Source: Bryobacterales bacterium (GTDB taxonomy: Bacteria > Acidobacteriota > Terriglobia > Bryobacterales > UBA6623). From it: a stretch of 44,297 bases of DNA. Below, piece after piece: positions 1 to 8,832 of the stretch. A program made the position numbers and the translations under genes. Location: NCBI GenBank assembly GCA_028819215.1, contig JAPPMG010000040.1:83873-128169 (forward strand). Reading direction: 5' to 3'. How positions within the stretch are numbered: position 1 is the first letter of the stretch; each line of letters opens with the position of its first letter. The notes below the pieces were generated by a model. The model was not told the origin of the DNA and ran no database searches. It worked only from the letters and a program-made list of their open reading frames with translations.

Positions 1-120
1 TGGTGGGGGGGGGGGTTTTTTCCCCGCGGCGGGGGGGGGGGCGGCCCGCCCCCGGCGGGGGGGGGGGGTTTGTTCCGGGGGCCCCGGGGGGGGGCCCCGG
101 GGGGGCGCCCCCCCCGCGGA
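1..120. other. Low-complexity G/C runs at contig end, probable artefact
   Basis: The first ~120 bases are dominated by runs of G (up to about ten or more) broken by C runs and a short T run. From about base 125 the sequence turns abruptly into ordinary coding DNA. Poly-G of this kind is a known failure mode of two-colour Illumina chemistry at low-signal read ends, and it collects at contig tips. The translation in this stretch (mostly Gly, Pro, Arg) should not be trusted. Genuine low-complexity DNA cannot be excluded from sequence alone. Confidence 0.75.
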
Positions 121-1504
121 CGCCCCGGGCTTCGCCGCCAAGGGATTCCTTACGCCCTCCGACGGGCACTATCTCAGCTTCGGCAACGGAGACCGCTTTC
201 TCAAGGGCGGGGCAGACTCTCCGGAGAACTTCCTCGGCTATTTCGAATTCGATGGTACGGCCGACACGGCGGCCCACGGCGGCGTCTCTACCGACACCGG
301 TTCCTTCTTGCATCGCTACGAGCCTCACGCCCGGGACTGGAAGCCAGGCGACCCCACGTGGCAGGGCGGCAAGGGCAAGAACATCATCGGAGCGCTGAAC
401 TATCTCGCCTCCAAGGGCATGAACAGCGTCTACTTCATGACCTACAACCTCGATGGCGGCGATGGCAAGGACACCTGGGTCTGGACCGCACCCGACGTCC
501 GGGACCGGTTCGATGTCTCGAAGCTGGCCCAGTGGGACATCGTGTTCGCGCATATGGAGCGACTCGGCATCGCCATGCATTTGGTCATCCAAGAGACAGA
601 GAATGACGAAGAGCTGGGCGGCAGCCCTGCGTTGCACGACATCCGCAAGCTCTACTTGAGGGAACTGGCGGCGCGCTTCGGCTACCATCTCGCCATTGTC
701 TGGAACCTCGGCGAAGAGAACGACACGCCCCACCGCGACCGGCTGGCGATCGCGGGCTACATCCGCAGCGTCGATCCCAACAACCACGCCATCACGGTCC
801 ATACGCACAACACGCGCAGCCTGCGTACCTACACGAGCCTGATCGGCTCGAGCCTGTTCTCCGCGACGTCGATCCAGGGCCGCATGGAGGACTCGAACTA
901 CGAGACGGTCATGCTGCGCATGCGCTCGGCGGCGTCCGGCGCACCTTGGGCGATCTTTCACGACGAGCAGACCCCGGCCTCGGTGGGAGTGGTTCCGGAC
1001 GCCGACGACCCCCGGCACGACAAGCCGCGCAAGCACGCCTTGTGGGGCAACTTGATGGGGGGCGGCTCCGGCGTGGAGTGGTACTTCGGCTACCAGTACG
1101 CGCACATGGATCTCAACTGCGAGGATTGGCGCTCCCGGGACACGATGTGGGACCAGACCCGCTATGCCCTCGAGTTCTTCCAAGAGCACCTGCCGTTTTG
1201 GGAGATGTGGCCCGCGAATGACTTGGTGGTCGGCGAGAAGGCCTTTGTGTTCGCCAAGGAGGGCCAGATCTACGCCGCCTATCTCCCCGAAGCTTCGGGT
1301 CGCACCCAGATCAACATCGCCCCGGGCAAGTACAGCCTGCGGTGGTACGACCCGCGCAACGGCGGCGACCTGCAGGCGGGCAAGGACCCCACCGTCGAGG
1401 TCGGCGAGATGCTGATGAGGAGCGATGGCCGGGTAGAGCTGTCGCCGCCGAGCCATCCCGGTCAGGACTGGGTGGCGTTGCTGAAGAAGCTTGCGGATCA
1501 GTAG
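2..1504 (+). CDS. DUF5060 / collagen-binding-domain glycoside-hydrolase-like protein (5' truncated)
   Basis: This gene runs in from the left edge. The trusted reading frame begins near base 125 and reads through LKGGADSPENFLGYFEF, a hallmark of secreted DUF5060-type proteins, without an initiation codon, so the N-terminus is missing. A TIM-barrel-like middle follows, with VWNLGEEND (around 700-720) placed where related apiosidase-like (DUF4038/GH140) enzymes carry catalytic acids. The C-terminal ~100 residues (YAAYLPEASG, LRWYDPRNGG, PGQDWV) match the putative collagen-binding domain (PF12904), a small beta-sandwich often attached to these hydrolases. Role inferred: a secreted enzyme acting on a plant or animal polysaccharide; the substrate is unknown. 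It lies 76 bp upstream of iolD on the same strand and may be co-transcribed. A TTG at 308 is internal, not the real start. Confidence 0.8.
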   Translation, partial: GGGGGFFPAAGGGAARPRRGGGVCSGGPGGGPRGGAPPADAPGFAAKGFLTPSDGHYLSFGNGDRFLKGGADSPENFLGYFEFDGTADTAAHGGVSTDTGSFLHRYEPHARDWKPGDPTWQGGKGKNIIGALNYLASKGMNSVYFMTYNLDGGDGKDTWVWTAPDVRDRFDVSKLAQWDIVFAHMERLGIAMHLVIQETENDEELGGSPALHDIRKLYLRELAARFGYHLAIVWNLGEENDTPHRDRLAIAGYIRSVDPNNHAITVHTHNTRSLRTYTSLIGSSLFSATSIQGRMEDSNYETVMLRMRSAASGAPWAIFHDEQTPASVGVVPDADDPRHDKPRKHALWGNLMGGGSGVEWYFGYQYAHMDLNCEDWRSRDTMWDQTRYALEFFQEHLPFWEMWPANDLVVGEKAFVFAKEGQIYAAYLPEASGRTQINIAPGKYSLRWYDPRNGGDLQAGKDPTVEVGEMLMRSDGRVELSPPSHPGQDWVALLKKLADQ

Positions 1505-1580
1505 CGCGGCGAGGCTGTACGATGTTGCAGGTGGCCGTCGCGAGCGGGTCGACGCCCGCCTGCGACCGAGGAGGGGATCA

Positions 1581-3434
1581 ATGACGCGACGCTTGACGAT
1601 GGCACAGGCCACGATCGAGTTTCTCAAGCAGCAGTACGTGGAGCGCGACGGCCAGCGCCACCGCTTCTTCGGTGGCTGCTTCGGCATCTTCGGCCACGGC
1701 AACGTGGCCGGACTGGGGCAAGCCCTGCACCAAGACAAGTCGTTCCCGTATTTCCTGTGCCGCAACGAGCAGGCAATGGTGCACACTGCCGCTGGCTATG
1801 CCAAGGTCTCCAACCGCTTGCGCGCTCTGGCCTGCACCACCTCCATCGGGCCGGGCGCCACCAACATGGTCACCGGCGCTGCCGCCGCAACGGTCAATCG
1901 GCTGCCAGTGCTGCTACTGCCGGGCGACATCTTCGCCCGGCGCAACGTCGCCCCGGTCCTGCAACAGGTCGAGTCGCCGCAGACGCAGGATGTGTCGGTG
2001 AATGACTGTTTCCGCGCCGTCTCGCGCTATTGGGATCGCATCCAGCGGCCCGAGCAGATCGTGACCGCATTGCCCGAGGCGATGCGCGTGTTGACCTCTC
2101 CCGCCGAGACCGGCGCGGTGACGCTGGGCATGCCCCAGGATGTGCAGGCGGAGGCCTTCGATTACCCCGAAGCACTGTTCCGCGAGCGCGTCTGGCAGAT
2201 CTCGAGGCAGCGCGGCGACGCCAAGCTGATGGACGAGGCCGCGCGCTGGATTCGCGCCGCTCAGGCTCCCCTGATCATCGCCGGAGGCGGCGTCCTGTAT
2301 AGCGACGCCTGCGCGACTCTGGCCGAGTTTGCGACGGCCACCGGGATACCCGTAGCCGAGACCCAGTCGGGCAAGGGAGCGCTGCGCTTCGACCACGGAC
2401 AGGCCCTTGGCGCGATGGGCGTGAGCGGGACGCCCGGCGCCAACATCCTAGCCCGGGAAGCCGACTTGGTCATCGGGATCGGAACCCGCTACACCGATTT
2501 CACGAGCGCGTCCAAGACGGCCTTCCAGAATCCCGACGTGCGCTTTCTGAACATCAACGTGGCCGAGTTCGACGCCTTCAAGCACGCCGCGCTCCCGCTC
2601 GTGGCCGACGCCAAGTCCGCCCTCGAGGAATTGGCCATTCTCGTCTCGGACTACAGGGTGTCGTCCCAATACGCCACCCGGATTCGCGAGTATCGCGAAC
2701 TGTGGGAGCGCGAAGTGGATCGCATCTATGGTCTGGGTCACGGTCCGCCCATCAGCCAAGGCGAGGTGATCGGGGCGGTCAATGAGGTCGCAGGCGAGCG
2801 GGACGTCGTCGTGTGCGCAGCTGGCAGCATGCCGGGCGACATGCACAAGCTGTGGCGGACCAAGAGCCCGAACACCTATCACATGGAGTACGGCTATTCG
2901 ACCATGGGTTACGAGGTGGCCGCCGGCTTGGGCATCAAGATGGCCGAGCCGGAGCGGCAGGTCTATGTGATGGTAGGCGACGGCTCCTATCTGATGATGG
3001 CCCAGGAAATTGCCACTTCTATCCAAGAGGGCGCGCAGCTGAGGGTGGTGGTCGTCGACAACCACGGATTCGCCAGCATCGGTAGCTTGAGCGAGGCCTG
3101 CGGCAACGAGGGCTTCGGCACGCACTACCGCGTGCGCAACAACGGCGATCTCAGTGGCCAGCTCGTAGGCGTCGACTTCGTCGAGAACGCGCGCAGTCTG
3201 GGCGCGATCGCCTGCCGGGTCAACACCAGCGCCGAACTCAAAGACGCGCTAGAGGCCATGGAAGGCCATGACCGCACCAGCGTGGTAGTGGTGCAAACGG
3301 ACCGCAACGTGCGCGTGCCCGCCTATGAGTCGTGGTGGGACGTGCCGATCGCCGAGGTCTCCGAGGTGTCGGCCGTGAGCGATGCCCGCGACCAATGGCT
3401 GGCAGGCCGCGGCAAAGAGCGGGACTACCTGTAA
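1581..3434 (+). CDS. iolD: 3D-(3,5/4)-trihydroxycyclohexane-1,2-dione hydrolase (IolD-like)
   Basis: This is a thiamine-diphosphate enzyme of 617 residues, the usual IolD length. In myo-inositol breakdown IolD opens the ring of trihydroxycyclohexanedione to give 5-deoxyglucuronate. The N-terminus (IFGHGNVAGLGQAL, residues ~36-49) is diagnostic of IolD rather than of acetolactate synthase. The catalytic Glu that activates the thiazolium is E63 in RNEQAMVH. The TPP/Mg motif begins GDGSYLM at residue 466 and ends at the Asn of VVVDN about 28 residues later. A reading frame extends upstream to 1491, but AGGAGGGG five bases before the ATG at 1581 decides the start. The sodium symporter gene follows 47 bp downstream. 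The IolE-like dehydratase that makes its substrate lies at 5117-6013 on the other strand. Confidence 0.88.
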   Translation: MTRRLTMAQATIEFLKQQYVERDGQRHRFFGGCFGIFGHGNVAGLGQALHQDKSFPYFLCRNEQAMVHTAAGYAKVSNRLRALACTTSIGPGATNMVTGAAAATVNRLPVLLLPGDIFARRNVAPVLQQVESPQTQDVSVNDCFRAVSRYWDRIQRPEQIVTALPEAMRVLTSPAETGAVTLGMPQDVQAEAFDYPEALFRERVWQISRQRGDAKLMDEAARWIRAAQAPLIIAGGGVLYSDACATLAEFATATGIPVAETQSGKGALRFDHGQALGAMGVSGTPGANILAREADLVIGIGTRYTDFTSASKTAFQNPDVRFLNINVAEFDAFKHAALPLVADAKSALEELAILVSDYRVSSQYATRIREYRELWEREVDRIYGLGHGPPISQGEVIGAVNEVAGERDVVVCAAGSMPGDMHKLWRTKSPNTYHMEYGYSTMGYEVAAGLGIKMAEPERQVYVMVGDGSYLMMAQEIATSIQEGAQLRVVVVDNHGFASIGSLSEACGNEGFGTHYRVRNNGDLSGQLVGVDFVENARSLGAIACRVNTSAELKDALEAMEGHDRTSVVVVQTDRNVRVPAYESWWDVPIAEVSEVSAVSDARDQWLAGRGKERDYL

Positions 3435-3481
3435 CGCCGGCCTCGGATGGCTAGGCCATAGTTCGAAAAGTCTAGGGGCTC

Positions 3482-5110
3482 TTGTCGGTGCTAGTAACGA
3501 TCACCTCTTTCTTGGGATTCACGCTGCTGGTGGCGGCGATCTCTTACGCCCGGACGCGGCACGATCGCATGACCACTTGGGATGCGTATTTCTTGGGCGG
3601 CCGCAGCCTGACCGGATGGGTCATCGCCGGGTCGCTGATGCTGACCAACCTTTCCACCGAGCATCTGATCGGCCTCAACGGCGACGCCTTCAACCACACC
3701 ATCGCGGTCACGGCTTGGGAGACCACGGCAGCCCTGGCGATGGTGGGCACGGCCCTGTACTTCCTGCCGCGCTTTCTGCGCATGGGGCTGTCCACTATCC
3801 CCGAGTACCTCGCCTCCCGCTACGACCGAGATACCGGGGTCATCGCGGCCTCTCTGTTCTTGTTCTCGTACGTGCTGGCGATCCTTCCCGTGGTGTTGCT
3901 CTTCGGGGCCAGCGGCATCGACAGCCTGTTCGGCCTGCAAGAGGTCTTCGGGCTCAGCCAGACACAGGTCACTTGGTTCGTGGTGTGGGGTGTGGGCACG
4001 CTTGGATCGCTGTACGCGATCTTCGGCGGCCTCAAGGCGGTCGCCATATCCGACACCGTCAACGGGGTCGGCTTCTTGATCGCCGGCCTGCTGGTCCCGT
4101 TGCTAGCCCTGATCCAGATCGGCGAAGGCAACCCCTTGAGCGGTCTGGCGACAGTGTACGTGGCAGAGCAGCCGAAGTTCGACATCACCGGCGATGAGCC
4201 GGGCTCTTTCCTGCCGTTCGGCGTCCTGTTCACAGGAATGGTTGTCAACCAGATCTTCTTCTGGTGCGCCGGGCAGCAGATCCTGCAGCGCGGGCTCGGT
4301 GCGAAGAATCTCAAGGAAGGCCAGAAGGGCATGCTGATCGCGGCCTGCTTCAAGCTTCTCGGCCCGCTGGTGATCGTGCTGCCTGGCGTGATCGCCTATC
4401 ACATGTTCAAGGACACGCTGGGTCCAGAGGACTACATGCTGGCCTACCCGACGCTGGTGAAGACGGTCCTGCCAGACTGGCTGGGAGGGTTTTTCGCCGC
4501 CGTGATGGTGGGTGCGGTGCTGAGCACCTTCAACAGTGTCCTGAACTCGTCGGCAACGCTGTTCTGCCGCGATATCTACGGCGCAATCATCCGTCCGGAA
4601 GCATCGCAGCGCCAGTTCGTGGTGGCCGGACGCACGTGCAGCGTCGTGCTGGCCATAGGCGCGATGCTCATCGCGCCTATGCTCGACACCTCCGGGAGCC
4701 TGTACAACTACCTCCAGCGCATCAACGCAACCGTCTTCGGCCCAATGCTGGCAGTCATCCTGCTGGGGATGCTGTACCCCAAGGTGTCCGCGTTTTCCGC
4801 TAAGGCCAGCCTAGTGGGCGGCCCAGCGCTGTTCTTCCTGCTCGTGTTCACGTTCGATGACCCAGTCCAAGCGTTCTTGCAAGGCCTGTTCGGCACTGCT
4901 GATGAGATCCACTTCCTTCACTTCCTCGGCCTGGTCTTCGTCCTCGTCGTTGCCTTCATGCTCGCCGCCAGCCGACTCCGGCCAGCCCGGGGGCGCCATC
5001 AAGAGCCAGATCTGGCCCGGGTCGACATGACACCTTGGAAGCACGCCAAGGCCGTGGGCGGGTTTGTTTGCTTCGCTACGATCGCGTGCTACGTCCTGTT
5101 GGCGCAGTGA
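3482..5110 (+). CDS. Sodium:solute symporter (SSS/SLC5 family), possible inositol importer
   Basis: This is an inner-membrane transporter of 542 residues with about 13 hydrophobic segments, the normal length for the SSS family. The N-terminal YFLGGRSLTGWVIAGSLMLTNLS is the typical first-helix region of SGLT-like carriers. STFNSVLNSSATLF carries the Ser-rich helix that binds sodium in the family. The start is probably TTG at 3482; a GTG two codons later is equally possible, and no strong ribosome-binding site separates them. It lies directly downstream of iolD and convergent with the iolE-like gene. From that context I infer it carries inositol or a related polyol; the sequence alone does not fix the substrate. 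Only 6 bp separate its stop from the end of the convergent gene. Confidence 0.85.
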   Translation: MSVLVTITSFLGFTLLVAAISYARTRHDRMTTWDAYFLGGRSLTGWVIAGSLMLTNLSTEHLIGLNGDAFNHTIAVTAWETTAALAMVGTALYFLPRFLRMGLSTIPEYLASRYDRDTGVIAASLFLFSYVLAILPVVLLFGASGIDSLFGLQEVFGLSQTQVTWFVVWGVGTLGSLYAIFGGLKAVAISDTVNGVGFLIAGLLVPLLALIQIGEGNPLSGLATVYVAEQPKFDITGDEPGSFLPFGVLFTGMVVNQIFFWCAGQQILQRGLGAKNLKEGQKGMLIAACFKLLGPLVIVLPGVIAYHMFKDTLGPEDYMLAYPTLVKTVLPDWLGGFFAAVMVGAVLSTFNSVLNSSATLFCRDIYGAIIRPEASQRQFVVAGRTCSVVLAIGAMLIAPMLDTSGSLYNYLQRINATVFGPMLAVILLGMLYPKVSAFSAKASLVGGPALFFLLVFTFDDPVQAFLQGLFGTADEIHFLHFLGLVFVLVVAFMLAASRLRPARGRHQEPDLARVDMTPWKHAKAVGGFVCFATIACYVLLAQ

Positions 5111-5116
5111 GCGCGG

Positions 5117-6013
5117 CTAGGCGGCCAGCTCTACGGACCGCAGGAACGCGATGTTGGCTTGGGCATCCTCGAGCGCGGAAGTCTTTGTGTCGGGACCGCG
5201 ATCTTGCTCGACAGTGCCCCATCCTTTGTAGCCGGCCTCTTCCACGGCGAGCTTGAGTGCCGCAAAGTCCGCGTCGCCACTTCCCAGTTGGCAAAACACG
5301 CCCCGGTTACAGGCCTCGTAGAATCCGATTCGGCCTTCGACGCTCTGCCGAAGGATGCGAGTGTCGAGATCCTTCACATGGATATAGGTGGTGCGGGCGG
5401 CATAGCGCCGGAACGTGGCGACCGGGTCGAAACCGGCGTACAGCGAGTGGCCCGTATCGAGGCACAGGGCGAGCAACCGCTCGTCGATCGCGTCCATGAC
5501 CTGCTCCAGTTCGTCCGCAAATTCCACGCAACCTCCTGCGTGGGCATGCATGCATGCGGTCAACCCGTATTCTTCGCTGACGATGCGGGCAGATGTGCGA
5601 ATGCGCTCGTGAAGACCGGAGAGTTCGGCCGGCTCGAGCCGTGGCGCTCGGGCGGGATCGCCCGCGTAGTTGGAGCGCACCGGCGACAGGCTATCGATGA
5701 AGACCACCTGCTGGGCGCCCAAAGGCTCGAGCATGCGGCAGGTGCGATGCACCGCCTGCTGCAATTCCTCCCATGCGCCGGCTTGGTGGAACGGGCGGAA
5801 TACTACTCCTGCTGTCAGTGCGAGACCGCGCTCGGCCAGATTGTCCGCTAGCAGGGACGGGTCTTCGGGAACGTAGCCGACCGGTCCGAGCTCGATGCCG
5901 GAATACCCGGCTTGGCTGGCTTCGTCGAGCACTTGTTGCCACGGTGGATTCGACGGGGCATCGGGAAACTCGACGCCCCATGAGCAGGGCGCATTGCCGA
6001 TTGCAATGGACAT
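5117..6013 (-). CDS. Sugar phosphate isomerase/epimerase family, IolE-like inosose dehydratase
   Basis: This TIM-barrel enzyme of 298 residues belongs to the AP-endonuclease-2-like superfamily. The N-terminus (IGNAPCSWGVEFPD) matches the inosose dehydratase/isomerase branch, where the divalent metal sits at the barrel mouth. Likely metal ligands lie in segments such as GYSGIELGPVG, HAHAGGCVEF, LCLDTGHSLYAG and YIHVKDLD. IolE converts 2-keto-myo-inositol to trihydroxycyclohexanedione, the substrate of the IolD encoded nearby, which supports this role. The reading frame extends to 6115, but that extension is Pro-rich and unlike the family, so I start at the ATG at 6013. No good Shine-Dalgarno sequence is visible. 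A ketose epimerase of the same fold is the main alternative. Confidence 0.75.
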   Translation of the reverse strand: MSIAIGNAPCSWGVEFPDAPSNPPWQQVLDEASQAGYSGIELGPVGYVPEDPSLLADNLAERGLALTAGVVFRPFHQAGAWEELQQAVHRTCRMLEPLGAQQVVFIDSLSPVRSNYAGDPARAPRLEPAELSGLHERIRTSARIVSEEYGLTACMHAHAGGCVEFADELEQVMDAIDERLLALCLDTGHSLYAGFDPVATFRRYAARTTYIHVKDLDTRILRQSVEGRIGFYEACNRGVFCQLGSGDADFAALKLAVEEAGYKGWGTVEQDRGPDTKTSALEDAQANIAFLRSVELAA

Positions 6014-6183
6014 GGTTTGTAAAGAGGGTAATACGGTTGCGAACGCTGTCTCGCAGAGTAGCGCAGGAGGTGGCTCTAGCGGGCCCTCGCGTCCGAAGCC
6101 CCCGGGTGCGGTCATCCGAGTCGGACTGCGGCCTGTGCCGGCAAGTCAGCGGTTGACGAACGGGCGCAGAAAACTCACCCACA

Positions 6184-6621
6184 TCATGGCGAATTGGAAA
6201 GCGCCGAAACCGGCAACCGCCAGAGGCGGTTCTGGGCGCTCGTCGCCGACTCTGCGCGCATGCAGGCAAACAGGCCCAGCACGGAGAACAGCGCTATCAG
6301 GCCCGTCAGAGCGATCTCGGTGAGCGTGAAGTCTCCGTCGAAGAACATCGGCACGCCCGCGAGATACAGCCAGACCAGCACCATCATGAACAGCCACCAA
6401 GCGAAAATTGGCAGCGCGGCGTGCGATCCCCACGCGCGCCGTTCCCTCACGGCGACGAGCGCGACGGCAACGGGCACGATCTGCACAACGTGGCGAATGA
6501 AGGTTCCGCTTACGACACCTACGATCAACAGCGCGGTGGCAACTCCGGCGAGGCAGGCGATCAGCGTGTTGCGGCGGCTCTGCATCTGCGCGCTCTCCCC
6601 GCACATGTCGCACAACTCCAC
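6184..6621 (-). CDS. Small integral membrane protein, unknown function (probable frameshift at 3' end)
   Basis: The protein is 145 residues and starts MELCDMCGES, a short Cys-containing head. Three clear hydrophobic segments follow at about residues 20-38, 69-90 and 101-120. I do not recognise a family. After residue ~121 the frame becomes polar and ends at 6184. The -1/+2 frame instead continues LAVAGFGAFQFAMMWVSFLR, which looks like a fourth membrane helix, and stops at 6146. The switch point falls on a GCGCGC stretch near 6255, so a dinucleotide slip, natural or in the assembly, probably broke the gene. If repaired, the protein would have four helices and end at 6146. It is not obviously linked to its neighbours. 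Confidence 0.55.
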   Translation of the reverse strand: MELCDMCGESAQMQSRRNTLIACLAGVATALLIVGVVSGTFIRHVVQIVPVAVALVAVRERRAWGSHAALPIFAWWLFMMVLVWLYLAGVPMFFDGDFTLTEIALTGLIALFSVLGLFACMRAESATSAQNRLWRLPVSALSNSP

Positions 6622-6760
6622 GTTGTCGGCCGCCCGTTCGTGAGACTGGCTCCTGGCGAACCGAGCGAGATCATTGCGGATCGACCGCCGCAGACGCCGT
6701 AGGCGAGAGTCCCGCTAACCGGAGGGAACACCGTCGCCGTGCCTGACGGTGTGACCAGCT

Positions 6761-8224
6761 TCACGGCCCGAGTGCGCGATCGATGTACTGCACGTATTCC
6801 GGCCGGCCTCGCCACTCGTCGATATAGGGTGCGTACCCGTCCTGCGTCATCCACGCGCGACGCTCCGACTCCTTGATGTCGAAGTCCCCGTCGGGATAAT
6901 CCGCACCGTTGGCGCTGGCTTCCACTGATGCATTCCATGTTTCCACGGTTTCGCGCAGCCGGGCCGCCTCGTCTGGCCGCTCCGCCGAGATATCGGCGGT
7001 CTCGTTCGGGTCGGCGGCCAAGTCGAAGACCTCGTACGTCCCGCCATCGGCGTCGTTTCGGACAATCTTGAGATCGTTGTCGATCAAGGCAATCTTCCCA
7101 AGGTGACGGAATCCGATCGGCGTCTCGCGCGTCCCGTCCTCACCCGCGAACAGGAACTGCAAGTCGATGCCGTCCTGGGGCTGTAGCGCTGCCGCCTGCG
7201 GCAGGCCGGCTATGGCCGAGACGGTGGGAAAGATATCCATCGTGACCGCAGGGAACTCGGTGACGCGGGCTTGCTGGATGCCGTCCGGCCACTCGATGAT
7301 CGCCGGCACTCGGATGCCGCCTTCATATAGGCTGCCCTTGAATCCCCGCAAGCCGCCGACCGTTCCCGGCTCGATCCGAGGTAGACCGCCGTTGTCGCTG
7401 GTGAACCAGAGCACTGTGTTGTGCTCGACCCGCAACTCCCGCAAGCCAGCGCGCAGCGCGCCGATGCTGCGATCCATGGCGACCAACTCACCGTAGTGAT
7501 GCTGGGAGTTCTTGTCCAAGCTGGCGAAAGCCTCCCGGTCCTCCTCGGAAGCGATCCAGGGAGAGTGAGGCGTGCCGTACCAGATCACCGTGAAGAACGG
7601 GTTGGACTGCTCGACCTGCCGCCGCATGAAGCGCAGCGCTTCAGCGACAATCACCTCGGAAGAGTCTCCTTGGTGCTGGACGAACAGGCCTTCGCGGCTC
7701 ATCAGCGGGTCGCGCTCGAAGAAGTTCGTCACCGAGAGCCACGTATCGAACCCGAACACCCCCGGGTTGTGCGCGTCCTCCGCCAGAATCGGCACGCCCG
7801 GGCCGCGCAGCCCATTGAGGTGCCACTTGCCGAAGTGCCCGGTGGCATAGCCTGCTTCGTCCAAGGCGCGGGCGATCGTCCGCTCTTGCCGCCGCAGCGC
7901 ATAGCCGTGATCCTCGACCCCTGTGCGGTCGTGTGTCCGGCCCGTCATCACAGTGGCGCGCGTGGGCGAGCAGTTCGGCGCGCCGGCGTAGAACCGGTCG
8001 AACCGCAATCCGGACGCAGCCATCGCGTCGAGTTGCGGCGTCTCCAGGACGGGGTGGTTGTAGTAGCCGGTTTGGCCCCATCCCATGTCGTCGGCCATGA
8101 CCAGGACGAAGTTGGGGCGGGCCGCGGCCGGCTGCTCGGGGGCTGTGCACCCGACGGTGCCAAGCACCAAGAGCGCTGAGGCGACTGCGGGTCCGGTTCG
8201 AAGTAGCGGGGAGACGAGCTTCAT
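6761..8224 (-). CDS. Lipoprotein-like type I sulfatase (arylsulfatase family)
   Basis: This is an alkaline-phosphatase-superfamily sulfatase of 487 residues that hydrolyses sulfate esters. Metal ligands begin with ADDMGWG (Asp45, Asp46). The active-site signature is CSPTR at 85-89, where Cys85 would be oxidised to formylglycine by an FGE/anSME enzyme encoded elsewhere. Family motifs such as GKWHLNG and FTSDNGG follow. The N-terminus has a hydrophobic signal ending ...LGTVGC, a plausible lipobox, so the enzyme is probably anchored in the periplasm or outer membrane. The frame extends upstream to 8386, but the ATG at 8224 puts the signal peptide at the N-terminus. The substrate is unknown; sulfated glycans fit the general context. 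A second, distinct sulfatase lies at 20183-21601. Confidence 0.88.
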   Translation of the reverse strand: MKLVSPLLRTGPAVASALLVLGTVGCTAPEQPAAARPNFVLVMADDMGWGQTGYYNHPVLETPQLDAMAASGLRFDRFYAGAPNCSPTRATVMTGRTHDRTGVEDHGYALRRQERTIARALDEAGYATGHFGKWHLNGLRGPGVPILAEDAHNPGVFGFDTWLSVTNFFERDPLMSREGLFVQHQGDSSEVIVAEALRFMRRQVEQSNPFFTVIWYGTPHSPWIASEEDREAFASLDKNSQHHYGELVAMDRSIGALRAGLRELRVEHNTVLWFTSDNGGLPRIEPGTVGGLRGFKGSLYEGGIRVPAIIEWPDGIQQARVTEFPAVTMDIFPTVSAIAGLPQAAALQPQDGIDLQFLFAGEDGTRETPIGFRHLGKIALIDNDLKIVRNDADGGTYEVFDLAADPNETADISAERPDEAARLRETVETWNASVEASANGADYPDGDFDIKESERRAWMTQDGYAPYIDEWRGRPEYVQYIDRALGP

Positions 8225-8612
8225 ACGGGTTCCGATTCTACCAGCGGAAGACTGCAACCGAGTCGTGGCAATCGTACTGCTACCTATCCCTGTCCATGCA
8301 CAAGCCTCCGCCCATTCCCCTGCCGCCCGCTCCTTCCCTCGCCTCGGGTCGCTCGTTTCCAAATCCATGGGAATGGTCATTTCCAAATCCGTCCGACATC
8401 AAGTTGATGCTATGTTGGTCAAGGTGGTGGAACGGTGCTATGCTCAAGTCACTACTTTCTTGAGACTTGGCGCTGGCTCTCCAATCCTCACCAAAGCAGT
8501 TTCAGTAGCCCGTGCGGCCTCATCAGGACACTGAGCGCACTGTCATCATCAACCTGACAATGCGTGGCGTATTCACGGTCTATTTCCAGGACCACAGTCA
8601 GAGGACTCACAC
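8225..8612. other. Intergenic region between divergent sulfatase and cold-shock genes
   Basis: These 388 bp separate two divergent genes. On the plus strand they hold a promoter-like element at 8415-8444 and a long untranslated leader to the cold-shock gene. The part nearest the sulfatase shows no clear promoter and no gene. Frames that stay open here have no recognisable protein features. Confidence 0.5.
8415..8444 (+). promoter_or_regulatory. Candidate extended -10 promoter for the cold-shock gene
   Basis: TTGGTC at 8415-8420 and TATGCT at 8439-8444 are separated by 18 bp. The -10 is preceded by TG one base upstream, making an extended -10 element. Transcription would start near 8451 and leave a leader of about 160 nt before the cold-shock ATG. 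Long structured leaders are typical of cspA-type mRNAs. Each hexamer matches consensus at 4 of 6 positions, so this is a candidate only. Confidence 0.4.
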
Positions 8613-8822
8613 ATGACATCTACTACCGGCACGGGCACGATCAAGCGCATCACGGATAGGGGCTTCGGCTTCATCGCTGCGTCCGATGGTACCGAGTACT
8701 TCTTCCACCACTCCGCATGCACGGACACGCCGTTCAATTCCATGCGCGAAGGCGATAGCGTGAAGTTCACGCTCGGGGAGGGTCCGAAAGGCCCTCGCGC
8801 CGAGAACGTCTCGCTCGCCTAG
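8613..8822 (+). CDS. Cold shock domain protein (CspA family)
   Basis: This OB-fold, single-strand RNA/DNA-binding protein of 69 residues is standard length for bacterial Csp. RNP1 is GFGFIAA (residues ~17-23) and RNP2 is EYFFHHS (~28-34), where VFVHHS is more usual. The end, GPRAENVSLA, matches the family's usual GPQAANV C-terminus. Such proteins act as RNA chaperones that melt secondary structure and permit translation in the cold, or they may be constitutive. GAGGA seven bases before the ATG is a good ribosome-binding site. The gene is monocistronic, with a long leader upstream and a hairpin just after the stop. Confidence 0.93.
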   Translation: MTSTTGTGTIKRITDRGFGFIAASDGTEYFFHHSACTDTPFNSMREGDSVKFTLGEGPKGPRAENVSLA

Positions 8823-8832
8823 TCGACTCCGC

